This document shows positions 10,330-18,986 of a DNA stretch of 64,000 bases, piece by piece. Every line of letters begins with the position of its first letter. The stretch's first letter is position 1. Source of the DNA: Cupriavidus sp. D39 (lineage in GTDB: Bacteria; Pseudomonadota; Gammaproteobacteria; Burkholderiales; Burkholderiaceae); the NCBI RefSeq assembly GCF_026627925.1, contig NZ_JAPNLE010000009.1:2976001-3040000 (forward strand), read 5' to 3'. The notes below the pieces were generated by a model. It saw nothing but the letters and a program-made list of their open reading frames with translations. It was not told where the DNA came from and searched no databases. Both the position numbers and the translations under genes were made by a program.

Positions 10330-11028
10330 CTATCGTTGCGCCTTGAGGCCCGTTGCGGGCTTGCGCCACCCCCACCAGGCACGCATCGCCAGCAAGCCGA
10401 ACACCACGGCGGCGTAGATCGATACCGTGCCGAAGTCGTTCTTGCCGGCCTTATGCCACCAGTAGTGCAGGATCGCCAGCACAGCGATGGCGTACACCGC
10501 CCGGTGCAGCCCTTGCCAGCGCTTGCCGCCCAGCCACTTGACCATGGCATTGGCCGAGGTGGCCGCCAGCGCCACCATCAGCACGAAGGCGGCAAACCCC
10601 ACCGTGATGAAGGGGCGCTTGGCGACGTCCTTGACGATGTAGGCCACATCGAAGCCCCGGTCCACGGCAAGCCACAACAGGAAGTGCTGCAGCGCGTAGA
10701 AAAAAGCAAAGAGCCCGAGCATGCGGCGCAGGCGAATCAGCCAGTTCCAGCCGGTAAGCCGGCGCAACGGCGTCACCGCCAGCGTGACGCACAGCATGGC
10801 CAGCGTCCAGGTGCCGGTCGAGCGCGTGACGAACTCCAGCGGATTGGCGCCGAACTGATCGGTAAAGCCGAGATAGAGCAGCCGCAGGAAAGGCAGCATG
10901 GCAAGCAGCCACACCGCCACCTTCACCGTGCGCACGCGTTCGGGCGCAAGCGTCGCGAATCCGGGCTGTGCGCCCGCTCGCGCCGGGCGCACAGCCGGGC
11001 GCGACGGGGACATATCCGGGGGCGCCAT
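10330..11028 (-). CDS. msrQ: MsrQ, heme-binding membrane subunit of the MsrPQ system
   Basis: MsrQ (YedZ) is a b-type heme membrane protein that passes electrons from the quinone pool to MsrP for repair of oxidised methionines in periplasmic proteins. The 232-aa protein shows six hydrophobic segments and the ferric-reductase-like core, with His residues in FFYALQHFLLW, RWQGLHRAVY and LAILHYWWHK. Its ATG overlaps the msrP stop (ATGA), so the two are translationally coupled. The first 35 residues are polar and variable; a later start is possible but no better one was seen. Confidence 0.95.
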   Translation of the reverse strand: MAPPDMSPSRPAVRPARAGAQPGFATLAPERVRTVKVAVWLLAMLPFLRLLYLGFTDQFGANPLEFVTRSTGTWTLAMLCVTLAVTPLRRLTGWNWLIRLRRMLGLFAFFYALQHFLLWLAVDRGFDVAYIVKDVAKRPFITVGFAAFVLMVALAATSANAMVKWLGGKRWQGLHRAVYAIAVLAILHYWWHKAGKNDFGTVSIYAAVVFGLLAMRAWWGWRKPATGLKAQR

Positions 11029-12029
11029 CAGAAGAACTTCCGCAGGTCCATGCCCTGGTAGAGCGACGCCACCTGCTGGCCGTAGCCATTGAACGGCAGC
11101 GTCTTGCGCTTGGGCGCGAACAGCGCGCCAAAACCGCTGCCCTTGTCCTCGCCGATGCGGCGCTCTGTAGCCTGGCTCCAGCGCGGGTGGTCCACGTCCG
11201 GATTGACGTTGGAGTAGAAGCCGTACTCCTGCGCCGCGGCCAGATTCCAGCTGGTGGCGGGCTGCTTGTCGACGAAACGGATCTTGACGATGGACTTGGC
11301 ACTCTTGAAGCCGTACTTCCAGGGCACCACCACGCGCACGGGCGCGCCGTTCTGGTTGGGCAGCACCTCGCCGTACAAGCCAAAGGCCAGCAAGGTCAGC
11401 GGGTGCATCGCCTCGTCCATGCGCAGCCCTTCGGTGTACGGCCAGTCCAGCACGCGGGCGCTGACGCCGGGCATCTGCTTCTTGTCATTGAGGGTGACGA
11501 ACTCCACGTACTTCGCGCCGGGCTGCGGCTCGACGCGCCGAATCAGCTCGGCCAGCGAGTAACCGCTCCAGGGGATCACCATCGACCAGCCCTCGACGCA
11601 GCGCAGCCGGTAGACCCGCTCTTCCAGCGGCATCAGGCGCACGAGCTCGTCGATGTCATAGACCTTGGGCTTCTTCACCAGGCCTTCGACCGCGACCTGC
11701 CACGGCCGGGTCCGCAGCGTGCCGGCATTGTGCGCGGGGTCCGCCTTGTCGGTGCCGAACTCGTAGTAGTTGTTGTACGTGGTGACGTCCTCGTATGGCG
11801 TGCGCTTCTCGGGCACCACGTAGGCATTGTTGGGCGTGGCCGGCAGTTTCTGCCCGCGCGGCGCCTGGGCATGCGCATCGCGCGCGCACCATGGCGCCAG
11901 CGTGCTCCCCGCTGCGCCCGCGGCAGCCATCGCCAGCAGGCGGCGCCGCGCTTCGAAAACACCGCGCGGCGTAATCTCGCTGGCGGCGATGTCGTCGCCG
12001 CGCAGCCATTTGGGGAAGGGAATCAGCAT
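11028..12029 (-). CDS. msrP: MsrP, molybdopterin methionine-sulfoxide reductase
   Basis: MsrP (YedY) is a periplasmic molybdoenzyme that reduces methionine sulfoxide in proteins damaged by reactive chlorine species. The 333-aa product has a twin-arginine export signal ([13 protein letters not shown] near residues 28-40). The sulfite-oxidase-type Mo-cofactor domain has its Mo-ligating Cys in [10 protein letters not shown] (C144). [11 protein letters not shown] and the terminal [18 protein letters not shown] region also match the family. It is the first gene of msrPQ. Confidence 0.96.
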   Translation of the reverse strand: MLIPFPKWLRGDDIAASEITPRGVFEARRRLLAMAAAGAAGSTLAPWCARDAHAQAPRGQKLPATPNNAYVVPEKRTPYEDVTTYNNYYEFGTDKADPAHNAGTLRTRPWQVAVEGLVKKPKVYDIDELVRLMPLEERVYRLRCVEGWSMVIPWSGYSLAELIRRVEPQPGAKYVEFVTLNDKKQMPGVSARVLDWPYTEGLRMDEAMHPLTLLAFGLYGEVLPNQNGAPVRVVVPWKYGFKSAKSIVKIRFVDKQPATSWNLAAAQEYGFYSNVNPDVDHPRWSQATERRIGEDKGSGFGALFAPKRKTLPFNGYGQQVASLYQGMDLRKFF

Positions 12030-12190
12030 CGTTGTTCCTCGTTGCTAGCCGTATGCAAAAGACAGTTCACCGTTCGCGCCAGGCCCGGGCGGGGCCGGCC
12101 TGCACGATTGGACTTCAGCTTGAGTCGGTTGATGCGGGGAATCCTGACATCTTTTTTCAGGTTCTTCGTGTCCCACCCATTTTCCCACCC

Positions 12191-13015
12191 TCAACCGCCT
12201 TGGTACTGCCGGTAAACCGCCTCCGCCAGCGCCAGCAGCGGCGCGCGCTCCAGCGGCCCGGCCAGCGCGAAGCCAAGATCCCGGTCTACCCAGTAAAAGG
12301 CCATGGTACGCGCCGCGGCGGCGGGACGATCACCTGGCCCTGGGCCCATGCGCTCCAGCCGAAAGCCCGTATCGGGCGTATCGCGCGCCATGTGCCGCAG
12401 TTGCAGCGACAGCCGGGTGCCATCGTCGGCCTCGTACATCAGGATGGCCGACGGGCCGCCCTCGGCCACGCCGAGGCGGCCGCCGATCAGGTGGAATCCC
12501 TGGGCGCGCAGGTCGGGCACACGCAGCGGCGCGCCCAGGCGCTTGGACAGCCAGGCAACAAGATGGGCCTCATCGGTGGCGGCCACCTCGACCGGATGGC
12601 GCACCTCCGGCGCATAGACGACATGGCTGGCCAACGCCTCGCGCGCAAAGCGCTCCACCGAGGGCGCGCCGGCCGCCAGCGTGTCCGCGCGGTCGTGTGC
12701 GACCCACCCGATCGCGCCACCCACCACCAGCGAGGCGAGGCTGGCGGCCAGCGCCATGCCCCAGCCAGCGGGCCGCCGCTGCGCATCGCGGCGGCTGCCG
12801 CGCAGCCTTGGCGGAAGTGCCGCCAGCGGCACTGTTTCGTTGAGCACGCCATCGAATGCAGCGTGCAACTCGCCCGTCTGCCGCCGCCAGCCTCCCACGC
12901 GCTCCCCGGCCTCGGGATGAGCGGCCAGGTACGCCTCCACCTCGGCGCGCCGGGCGGGATCGAGCTGGCCATCGGCGTAGGCGTGGAGATCGGCTTCGTT
13001 GACTGGGGACATCAT
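12191..13015 (-). CDS. Membrane anti-sigma factor partner of the ECF sigma
   Basis: Probable anti-sigma factor of 274 aa. The N-terminal cytoplasmic zinc-finger-like anti-sigma region (EADLHAYADGQLDPARRAEVEAYL read in two parts, about residues 7-30) resembles RsrA/ChrR-type and FecR-like regulators that bind region 4 of the sigma factor. One transmembrane helix follows (about 92-112), then a periplasmic domain of about 160 residues. The usual HxxxCxxC zinc site is not seen. Its ATG overlaps the stop of the upstream sigma gene, a classical sigma/anti-sigma coupling. The signal sensed by the periplasmic domain is unknown. Confidence 0.88.
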   Translation of the reverse strand: MMSPVNEADLHAYADGQLDPARRAEVEAYLAAHPEAGERVGGWRRQTGELHAAFDGVLNETVPLAALPPRLRGSRRDAQRRPAGWGMALAASLASLVVGGAIGWVAHDRADTLAAGAPSVERFAREALASHVVYAPEVRHPVEVAATDEAHLVAWLSKRLGAPLRVPDLRAQGFHLIGGRLGVAEGGPSAILMYEADDGTRLSLQLRHMARDTPDTGFRLERMGPGPGDRPAAAARTMAFYWVDRDLGFALAGPLERAPLLALAEAVYRQYQGG

Positions 13016-13569
13016 TTGACTCGCTGCAGTCCGGCCGCGTGGCCGGCGGCCTGCGGGTTCGCATCGGCCGCCGTGGCTGGCGCGCCATCCATCAGCATGC
13101 GCATCTGCTCCCGGCCCCGCGACAGCCGGGACATCACGGTGCCCACCGGCACCGCCAGCACTTGCGCCGCCTCGGCATAGCTGAGCTGCTCCAGGCCGAC
13201 CAGCAGCAGCACCGCGCGCTGGGCCTCGGGCAGCCGCGCCAGCGCCCGCGCCAGATCCAGCCGCAGGCCGGGCTCGGGCGCAGCACTGGGTACGTCGGGC
13301 AGTGTGTCGGTATATGTCACCGGGTCCGCGCGCCGGTACGCGTTCACGCGCAGTCGGTGCATCATGGTCAGCAGCCATGACAGCAGGCCATCCGCGCCAT
13401 CGCCCCACCAGGCGCCCGCGCGCAGGTGGAAGCGCCAGCGGTAGCGCAGCGCACGCTCCAGCGTGTCCTGCACCAGGTCGTCGGCGGATGCCGAGTCGCC
13501 GGTCAGGCCCCGGGCGTGGCGCCGCAAGCGCGGCGCCAGCGCCACCAGCTGGCGGTCGAAGCCGTCCAT
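13012..13569 (-). CDS. ECF-family RNA polymerase sigma factor
   Basis: Group IV sigma factor of 185 aa. Region 2 spans about residues 5-75 (GDSASADDLVQDTLERAL; the WLLTMMHRLRVNAYRR stretch matches regions 2.3-2.4). Region 4 spans about 105-160 (LPEAQRAVLLLVGLEQLSYAEAAQVL then the helix-turn-helix VPVGTVMSRLSRGREQMR). It lies between a lipoprotein gene (24 bases upstream) and the coupled anti-sigma gene. A GGAATAAA element upstream of the operon suggests autoregulation. The exact ECF subgroup cannot be fixed by eye. Confidence 0.93.
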   Translation of the reverse strand: MDGFDRQLVALAPRLRRHARGLTGDSASADDLVQDTLERALRYRWRFHLRAGAWWGDGADGLLSWLLTMMHRLRVNAYRRADPVTYTDTLPDVPSAAPEPGLRLDLARALARLPEAQRAVLLLVGLEQLSYAEAAQVLAVPVGTVMSRLSRGREQMRMLMDGAPATAADANPQAAGHAAGLQRVK

Positions 13570-13593
13570 GCCGTCAGGCTGCCCTAGCCCGTA

Positions 13594-14043
13594 TCAGGGC
13601 GTAGCCGCGTGCCAGACGTTGTTGAAGTTGTCGCCCGAGCGGTCGCCCGGCTTGGCATCCTTGGAGAAACGGTAGAGCGGCTTGCCCCGATAGGCCCATT
13701 GCTTGCCGCCGTCGTCACGCGTGATGACGCTGTAGTCGCCCGTGGCGCTGGTACCGGGCGCGGCCATCAGCGGCGGCCAGTTGGTGGCGCAACCGCCATT
13801 GCAGGCGCTCTTGCCGGCCGTGTCACGGTCGAACGTATAGAGTGTCAGGCCCTGGGGATCGGTCAACGTGCCACCGGCAACCTTCACCGTGGGCGGCATA
13901 TTGCCGGCGCTGCCACCCATGCCACCCATGCCACCCATGCCCGAACAGGCGGACAGCAGGACCGCGGCAGAGGCGAGCGCGAGAACAGCGGGGCGGGACA
14001 ACGATGCGAGGGAAGCGACTGCGATAGGACGGGAAAGGGCCAT
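13594..14043 (-). CDS. Lipoprotein with two Yx(F/W)xxD repeats
   Basis: Predicted lipoprotein of 149 aa. The signal peptide ends in a lipobox (LLSAC). A Met/Gly-rich tract made of three MGG repeats follows, then two copies of the secreted-repeat motif (LYTFDRD and LYRFSKD). Between them is a conserved CNGGCATNWPPL segment with two Cys. This matches the uncharacterised COG4315-type family, whose biochemical role is not established. The ATG at 14043 starts a good signal peptide; one 15 bases upstream is also in frame. It is the first gene of an operon with the ECF sigma factor and its anti-sigma. Confidence 0.85.
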   Translation of the reverse strand: MALSRPIAVASLASLSRPAVLALASAAVLLSACSGMGGMGGMGGSAGNMPPTVKVAGGTLTDPQGLTLYTFDRDTAGKSACNGGCATNWPPLMAAPGTSATGDYSVITRDDGGKQWAYRGKPLYRFSKDAKPGDRSGDNFNNVWHAATP

Positions 14044-14093
14044 GATGTCGATCTCCATGCGATTCGGCGCCGCCAGCCGGCACCGTCCCTTCA

Positions 14094-14122
14094 GTAAACA
14101 CCGGATGTGACGGCTTTATTCC
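14094..14122 (-). promoter_or_regulatory. Possible ECF-type promoter of the lipoprotein-sigma operon
   Basis: On the minus strand GGAATAAA (14122-14115) is followed about 14-16 bases later by TGTTTAC (14100-14094), 50 bases upstream of the lipoprotein ATG. GGAA-type -35 elements are typical of ECF-dependent promoters and no sigma-70 -35 box is present. Assignment to this sigma factor is inference. Confidence 0.4.
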
Positions 14123-14131
14123 ATTCGGGCG

Positions 14132-14167
14132 AAAAAACCTGCCGCATCGCACCGATGGGCAGGTTTT
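14132..14167 (-). terminator. Rho-independent terminator after ccsB
   Basis: Outer stem AAAACCTGCC / GGCAGGTTTT, continued inward by CATCG / CGATG, and followed on the minus strand by six T residues. It lies 24 bases beyond the ccsB stop and just upstream of the lipoprotein operon promoter. Confidence 0.88.
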
Positions 14168-14190
14168 CATATTGCAGCGCAACACCCGGA

Positions 14191-15396
14191 TCAGAGTTCG
14201 CCGTAGCTATGCAGACCGGAAAGGAACATGTTGACGCCCAGGAAGGCAAAGGTCGTGACCAGCAAACCCACCAGCGCCCACCAGGCCGCCATGGTGCCGC
14301 GTAGGCCCTTCATCAGCCGCATATGCAGCCAGGCCGCGTAGTTCAACCAGACGATCAGGGCCCAGGTCTCCTTGGGGTCCCAGCTCCAGTAGCCGCCCCA
14401 GGCTTCCGCCGCCCACAGCGCGCCCAGGATGGTGGCGATGGTGAAGAAGGCAAAGCCCACCGCGATCGACTTGTACATCACATCGTCGAGCACTTCGAGC
14501 GAGGGCAGGCGCTCGGCGAGGATGCCGTGCTGCTTGAGCAGGTAGGCCACCGACACCATGGCGGCCAGGGCGAAGGTGCCGTAGCCGATGAAATTGGCCG
14601 GCACGTGGATCTTCATCCACCAGCTCTGCAGCGCGGGCACCAGCGGCTGGATCTCGCTCGCGTCGCGGCTGACCGTGTACCACAGCAGGAAACCAACTGC
14701 CGCCGATACCACCAGCATCACGAACGGCCCCAGCGCACGGGTCTTGTAGCGGCCTTCGTAATACAGGTGGAACAACGAGGTGATCAGCGTGAACAGCACG
14801 AACACTTCGTACAGGTTGGAGATGGGGATGTGGCCGATGTCCGCGCCGATCAGGTAGGACTCGTACCAGCGCACCAGCATGCCGGTAAAGCCCAGCACCA
14901 CCGCTGCCCACACCATCTTGCTGCCGATTTGCAGCCCGGTCTCCGAGCGCGCCAGCAAGCCGCCCCAGTAGAACAGGGTGGACAGGAACACCAAGGCGCT
15001 CATCCACAAAATGGCCGACTGGCTCGACAGGAAGTACTTGAGGAAGAAGGCCTGCTCGGCGCGCGGCAACTGGCCCTGGTAGAGCTGGATCGCGAACAGC
15101 GCCAGCACCGTCAGCGTCACCATCAGCAGCCGCACCGGCTTCCAGTGCCATCCCAGCAGCGCAAAGGTAGGCACCGCGGCGATCAGCACGCCCTTGTCGT
15201 AGACATTCATCCACTCGCCGTAGCGTGCCAGCGCAAAGCCCGCGCCCGCCGCCAGCATCAAGGCAAAGAGCCAGTCGACCCAGCCGAGCCGGCGCAGGAA
15301 CGACGGCTCCAGGTAGGCCTGCTCATCGCCACTCGCGACAACGCCCGCTGGACTCGCCTCCATGCCCGGCTTGGCCTGATTCACATTCGAAGACAT
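14191..15396 (-). CDS. ccsB: System II cytochrome c assembly protein CcsB (ResC/CcsA-type)
   Basis: Integral membrane protein that handles and presents heme for covalent attachment to apocytochromes c, working with ResB/Ccs1 in the system II pathway. The 401-aa protein has about eight hydrophobic segments and the tryptophan-rich heme-handling WWD motif (WGGYWSWDPKETW near residue 335). Conserved His residues are seen in the membrane part (KIHVPANFIGYG and WLHMRLMKG). It lies 12 bases downstream of resB and is followed by a terminator. Naming in this family varies (ccsA, ccsB, resC). Confidence 0.94.
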   Translation of the reverse strand: MSSNVNQAKPGMEASPAGVVASGDEQAYLEPSFLRRLGWVDWLFALMLAAGAGFALARYGEWMNVYDKGVLIAAVPTFALLGWHWKPVRLLMVTLTVLALFAIQLYQGQLPRAEQAFFLKYFLSSQSAILWMSALVFLSTLFYWGGLLARSETGLQIGSKMVWAAVVLGFTGMLVRWYESYLIGADIGHIPISNLYEVFVLFTLITSLFHLYYEGRYKTRALGPFVMLVVSAAVGFLLWYTVSRDASEIQPLVPALQSWWMKIHVPANFIGYGTFALAAMVSVAYLLKQHGILAERLPSLEVLDDVMYKSIAVGFAFFTIATILGALWAAEAWGGYWSWDPKETWALIVWLNYAAWLHMRLMKGLRGTMAAWWALVGLLVTTFAFLGVNMFLSGLHSYGEL

Positions 15397-15408
15397 ATTG
15401 GTTCCTGC

Positions 15409-17604
15409 TTAATTGCGGGCGCCTGTTGTGCCGATGCTGCCGGCGGCGCGGCCAACATCGTCGCGCAGCGCGACAAACTCTTTCTCGAAATCCAGTGTAC
15501 GGCGCTGCGTGGACATGGCCATCAGCACGTGGCTGGCGGCGCCCTGCCCGCCAGCGGTTCCGGCGGGGTCCGCGGGGTCCGCATGGTCCTTCACCCAGAG
15601 CCAGACGCGGCGCTCGCGGATGTAGAACATCGAGAACACGCCCAGCACCAACAGCAGACAGCCAAGATACACGATGTTCTTCCCTGGTGCACGGGTCATC
15701 TGGAACACGCTGGCCTTCACTTCCGTGAAGTCGTCGAGCTGCAGGAAAACCGGCGCGGTGTAGAAGAAACTGTCGGACAGCGCATTGATGGCTTGCTGCA
15801 TGAAAGCGCCACTTTGGGCGCTATTCGGCACCACCGGCAGCTTGTCTTGCGCGCGCGCCACCTGCCAGAGTTCCCACATCGAGCCATTGAGGATCTTCAG
15901 CAGCACGTCGGCGGCTTTCTGCTGTTCGGCCGGCGGCACGGACTTTTCCAGGAATGCGGCAATCGCGGTGAAGCCGCCCGGCGGGGCCTGCGGGTTGCTG
16001 CGCGAGGCGCCGGCAAACAGGTCGAGCGCGCGCAAGGCGCTCTCGGCCAGCTGGCCGCGCAGTACTTCGCGGCCCTCGCCCGGCATCGAGGCGAGTGCGA
16101 AGCGGCGCGCGGCTTCGCTGCGCAACGCGCGATCCTGCAGCGCAGCACGCAGGCGCATCCAGTCCGCCACGCTGTTTTGCTCGTCGGCCGGAATGCGCAG
16201 ATAGCGGAACGGCTCGCTCGGCGTATCCCGCATGCCGGCGAGGAAGACCGACTGGCCGTCGAGTTGCACCGGCACCATGTAGTTATTGAATTCGCGAGCC
16301 TGGCCGTTGCGGTCGCGCAACTTGTATTGCACCGACGGGCCAACGTTGCGCAACTCCTTCGCGCGGTCAGGATTGACCGCCGAGCCCAGGTGGGACTCGA
16401 GCTTCTCGTTGAGCGATTTGCGCGCCACGCCACGCGCGTCGGGCTTGCCCGATGCATCCGTGACGTTCTCGATATTCATCAGGCGGAAATCGCTGAACTC
16501 GACCGTCAGCCCCTCGGCATCGGCCGCGTTGCCCGTGCCGGTCAGCGGCGAATTGGCGCCCACGGTGCCGGCAAAAGCAAAGGTCTTTTCACTGCCACCC
16601 TGCATCGGGTAGCCAACGAACTTCAGCTTGGAGCCGCCGTCCTCGAAGCTGGACTGGTAGATCGCCACGCCGTCCACCACCAGCGGCTCGTTGACCTTGA
16701 TGGTGGCCTCGGTCTTGCGGCCGGTGGCGCGGTCAGTGATGACCACGTCGGAGGCGAACAGCTTGGGCATGCCGGTCGAGTAATGCTCGACGCTGAACTT
16801 CTTCAGCGTGATATTGAACGGCAGGTCCTGCACCAGCGCGCCGTCCGAGATATTCAGGATGGCGGTGGACACCGTCGAGCCTTCCGGCACGAAGGCGTTG
16901 CCACGGAAGCCCGGATTGCTGACCGACAAACGGTGCTCGGGCGGGATGTCGTTGATCACGGCGTTGCCGCTGATCGGGCTCTTGCCGCCGAACCACATCT
17001 GCGCGCGGATCAACATGTCGCCGTCGAGCAGGCCACCGATGCAGATCACCACGATAGCGGTGTGCGCGAGGATGTAGCCCAGCTTGTTGGCCGCGCCCGC
17101 CTTGGCGGCCAGCAGGGTGGCGCCTTCATGCGCAACGCTCTTGATGCGGTAGCCGCGATTGGCCAGCAGCGCGGTGAGGTGCTTCACCGCATCGGCGCGG
17201 GGGCGGCCCGAATCGAACTCGGCATGATGATGGAAGGACCGCAGGCTGCGCTCACGCACGTGGTCCTTCCACGAGCGCATGTCCTTGATCATCTTGGGCG
17301 CGTTGCGGGTCAGGCACAGCGAGGTGGAGATCACCAGGAAGGTCAGGATCAGCAGAAACCACCAGGAGCTGTAAACCTTTTGCAACGACAGCGCGTGGAA
17401 CAGGTCAGCCCAAAAAGGACCGAACTGGTTCACATAGTTGGGATAGGGCTCGTTCTGCTTGAGGACGGTCCCGACCACGCTGGCAATCGCAATCACCGTC
17501 AGCAGCGCGATAGCGAATCGCATCGAGGACAGCAGCTCAACCGCGTCGCGTAGCAGGCGGTGAGAAGTCTTCAGGTGCAGTCCTGACGTGGAAGCGGTGG
17601 ACAT
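15409..17604 (-). CDS. resB: System II cytochrome c assembly protein ResB (Ccs1)
   Basis: Membrane protein that partners CcsB in heme ligation to apocytochromes c, proposed to bind apocytochrome and keep heme reduced. The 731-aa protein has three N-terminal transmembrane helices (about 28-50, 80-103, and the third near 185-205). A very large periplasmic domain follows, then a C-terminal helix (about 655-675, IVYLGCLLLVLGVFSMFYI). The ATG at 17604 is close to the conserved LLSSMRFAIALL segment. The frame is open upstream to 17808, but those residues are not family-like. The neighbouring cytochrome c4 gene fits this role. Confidence 0.94.
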   Translation of the reverse strand: MSTASTSGLHLKTSHRLLRDAVELLSSMRFAIALLTVIAIASVVGTVLKQNEPYPNYVNQFGPFWADLFHALSLQKVYSSWWFLLILTFLVISTSLCLTRNAPKMIKDMRSWKDHVRERSLRSFHHHAEFDSGRPRADAVKHLTALLANRGYRIKSVAHEGATLLAAKAGAANKLGYILAHTAIVVICIGGLLDGDMLIRAQMWFGGKSPISGNAVINDIPPEHRLSVSNPGFRGNAFVPEGSTVSTAILNISDGALVQDLPFNITLKKFSVEHYSTGMPKLFASDVVITDRATGRKTEATIKVNEPLVVDGVAIYQSSFEDGGSKLKFVGYPMQGGSEKTFAFAGTVGANSPLTGTGNAADAEGLTVEFSDFRLMNIENVTDASGKPDARGVARKSLNEKLESHLGSAVNPDRAKELRNVGPSVQYKLRDRNGQAREFNNYMVPVQLDGQSVFLAGMRDTPSEPFRYLRIPADEQNSVADWMRLRAALQDRALRSEAARRFALASMPGEGREVLRGQLAESALRALDLFAGASRSNPQAPPGGFTAIAAFLEKSVPPAEQQKAADVLLKILNGSMWELWQVARAQDKLPVVPNSAQSGAFMQQAINALSDSFFYTAPVFLQLDDFTEVKASVFQMTRAPGKNIVYLGCLLLVLGVFSMFYIRERRVWLWVKDHADPADPAGTAGGQGAASHVLMAMSTQRRTLDFEKEFVALRDDVGRAAGSIGTTGARN

Positions 17605-17632
17605 GTGCAGTGGGGCCCTCGGCCTTGAAATG

Positions 17633-17665
17633 AAAAAGGGTGGACATGCTCGCGCAGGCCACCCT
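17633..17665 (-). terminator. Terminator between cytochrome c4 and resB
   Basis: Stem AGGGTGG / CCACCCT with a 15-base loop, followed on the minus strand by five T residues. It lies between the cytochrome c4 stop and the resB start, so the two are probably separate transcripts. Confidence 0.75.
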
Positions 17666-17761
17666 CTTCGATTGTTGCCGGGCTGCTTGGTTGCACGTGG
17701 GCGTGGCGCTTCGCGATGGCGAGGCCCGCTGCTGTGCTCCGGCTGCCCGGCGCGGAACGAC

Positions 17762-18421
17762 TTAGCGAATCCCTGCGACGTAATCGGCCACGGCCTTGAT
17801 CTCGGCATCCGACATCTTGGCGGCGACGGTGGTCATCACGGGATTGTTCTTGCGGGTGCCCTGGCGGAACGCAACCAGTTGCGCCTCGGTGTACTCGGAC
17901 CATTGGCCGCCGATGCGCGGGTACTGGGCCGGAATGCCGGCGCCGGTGGGGCCGTGGCAAGCCGCGCAGGCCGGCACGCCCTTGGCGGCAATGCCGCCTC
18001 GGTAGATCTTCTGGCCGGCTTCGATGGTGTCCTTGTTCTTGGCGGTGGCCGGCTTGAGGCTCTGCTTGGCCAGGTAGGCGCCGACGTCCTTCATTTCCTG
18101 CTCGGACAAGGCGGCCGCGTAGGGCGACATGATGGCATTGCTGCGGCTCTTGGCCTTGAAGTCGTCGAGCTGCTTGTGCACGTATTCGGGGTGCTGGGCG
18201 GCCAGCTTCGGGTTGGCGGCGCCGCCGCTGTTGCCGTTGGCGCCGTGGCAGCTCAGGCAAGCCGGGACATTGCGATCAGCGGCACCTTGCGTGTAGAGGG
18301 TTTCGCCCTTGGCCGGATCAGCCTTTGCGGCGGCCTGCTCTGCGGCAGATGCCAGACCGGTCATGGCAGTTGCCGGCAGAGCCAGCGCCACAACAGCCAG
18401 AAGTTTCGCAATGCGGTTCAT
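17762..18421 (-). CDS. Diheme cytochrome c4
   Basis: Periplasmic diheme cytochrome c of 219 aa, a mobile or membrane-associated electron carrier to terminal oxidases. A signal peptide (about residues 1-26, ending ASA) precedes two homologous cytochrome domains. Each has one heme-attachment site, CLSCH near residue 55 and CAACH near residue 152, with Met ligand candidates in the SPYAAALSEQEM and NPVMTTVAAKM segments. The C-terminus VADYVAGIR is typical of c4. The ATG at 18421 gives a good signal peptide. It lies upstream of the system II assembly genes that would mature it. Confidence 0.94.
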   Translation of the reverse strand: MNRIAKLLAVVALALPATAMTGLASAAEQAAAKADPAKGETLYTQGAADRNVPACLSCHGANGNSGGAANPKLAAQHPEYVHKQLDDFKAKSRSNAIMSPYAAALSEQEMKDVGAYLAKQSLKPATAKNKDTIEAGQKIYRGGIAAKGVPACAACHGPTGAGIPAQYPRIGGQWSEYTEAQLVAFRQGTRKNNPVMTTVAAKMSDAEIKAVADYVAGIR

Positions 18422-18986
18422 TCGCACACCTTGTCTGAATTGTTTTGAATTCCATGGGGCACGCCGTTCAGCACACTGCCCGCGGTGAGGACGCGATGGG
18501 CAGGCACTTTGACATCGGAAATTCATCACGACGGACCGCCGGCTCGCCTGAAGCCAGAAAACGCCCAGGCGAAAGCCGGATGGCACCGCCCCCATGCGAA
18601 CGAGAGCGGCAGACCGTGCGAATATCCCGGTAGCAGGCCCAGACCCCCGGTTGGCCCTCTTGTGCCGGCACCACGCTTCGGCGCCGTAACAGGGACTAAC
18701 AGGCTTGCTACCACAATGGAACGGACACGCAAGACTTCCCTGTCAGATAAATGCGAGGCCAAGGATGCCGCGCGTCACCTAATCGGGAGGCCGTTAACCG
18801 CGTTATTGTACAATAAATCGTGTGCCGGATAGAGGATGTGCGCGCCGCGACGCGGCCAGACGCCAGCCCCGGCCATCCAGGCGGCAGCATGTGCCGCCCA
18901 CCTCACCCACATCGGCGCGGTGACGCCGGCGAACCCGCCTGAACCCAGGCGGCAGCCCGCCCCCACCCGCCCCATCGCCCAAGCGC
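18422..18986. other. Divergent spacer between cytochrome c4 and engB
   Basis: 565 bases without a credible gene. Open frames exist on both strands but lack protein-like composition or a ribosome-binding site. Part of it (18770-18835) is less GC-rich and holds the TTATTGTACAATAA palindrome listed separately. Promoters of both flanking genes must lie here, but no clear -35/-10 pair was found. Confidence 0.55.
18803..18816. promoter_or_regulatory. 14-bp perfect palindrome TTATTGTACAATAA
   Basis: Perfect AT-rich palindrome in a GC-rich spacer, 170 bases upstream of engB and 380 bases upstream of cytochrome c4. It resembles a dimeric repressor operator, but the cognate regulator cannot be named. 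Confidence 0.45.

Noticed and set aside
10071..10417. Possible small protein between lysA and msrQ
   Set aside because: No ribosome-binding site, biased Ala/Arg/Pro composition, and it overlaps the 3' end of msrQ.
14323..17553. 1076-codon plus-strand frame opposite ccsB and resB
   Set aside because: Antisense shadow of real genes, with His/Gln/Arg-rich composition and no recognisable domain or ribosome-binding site.
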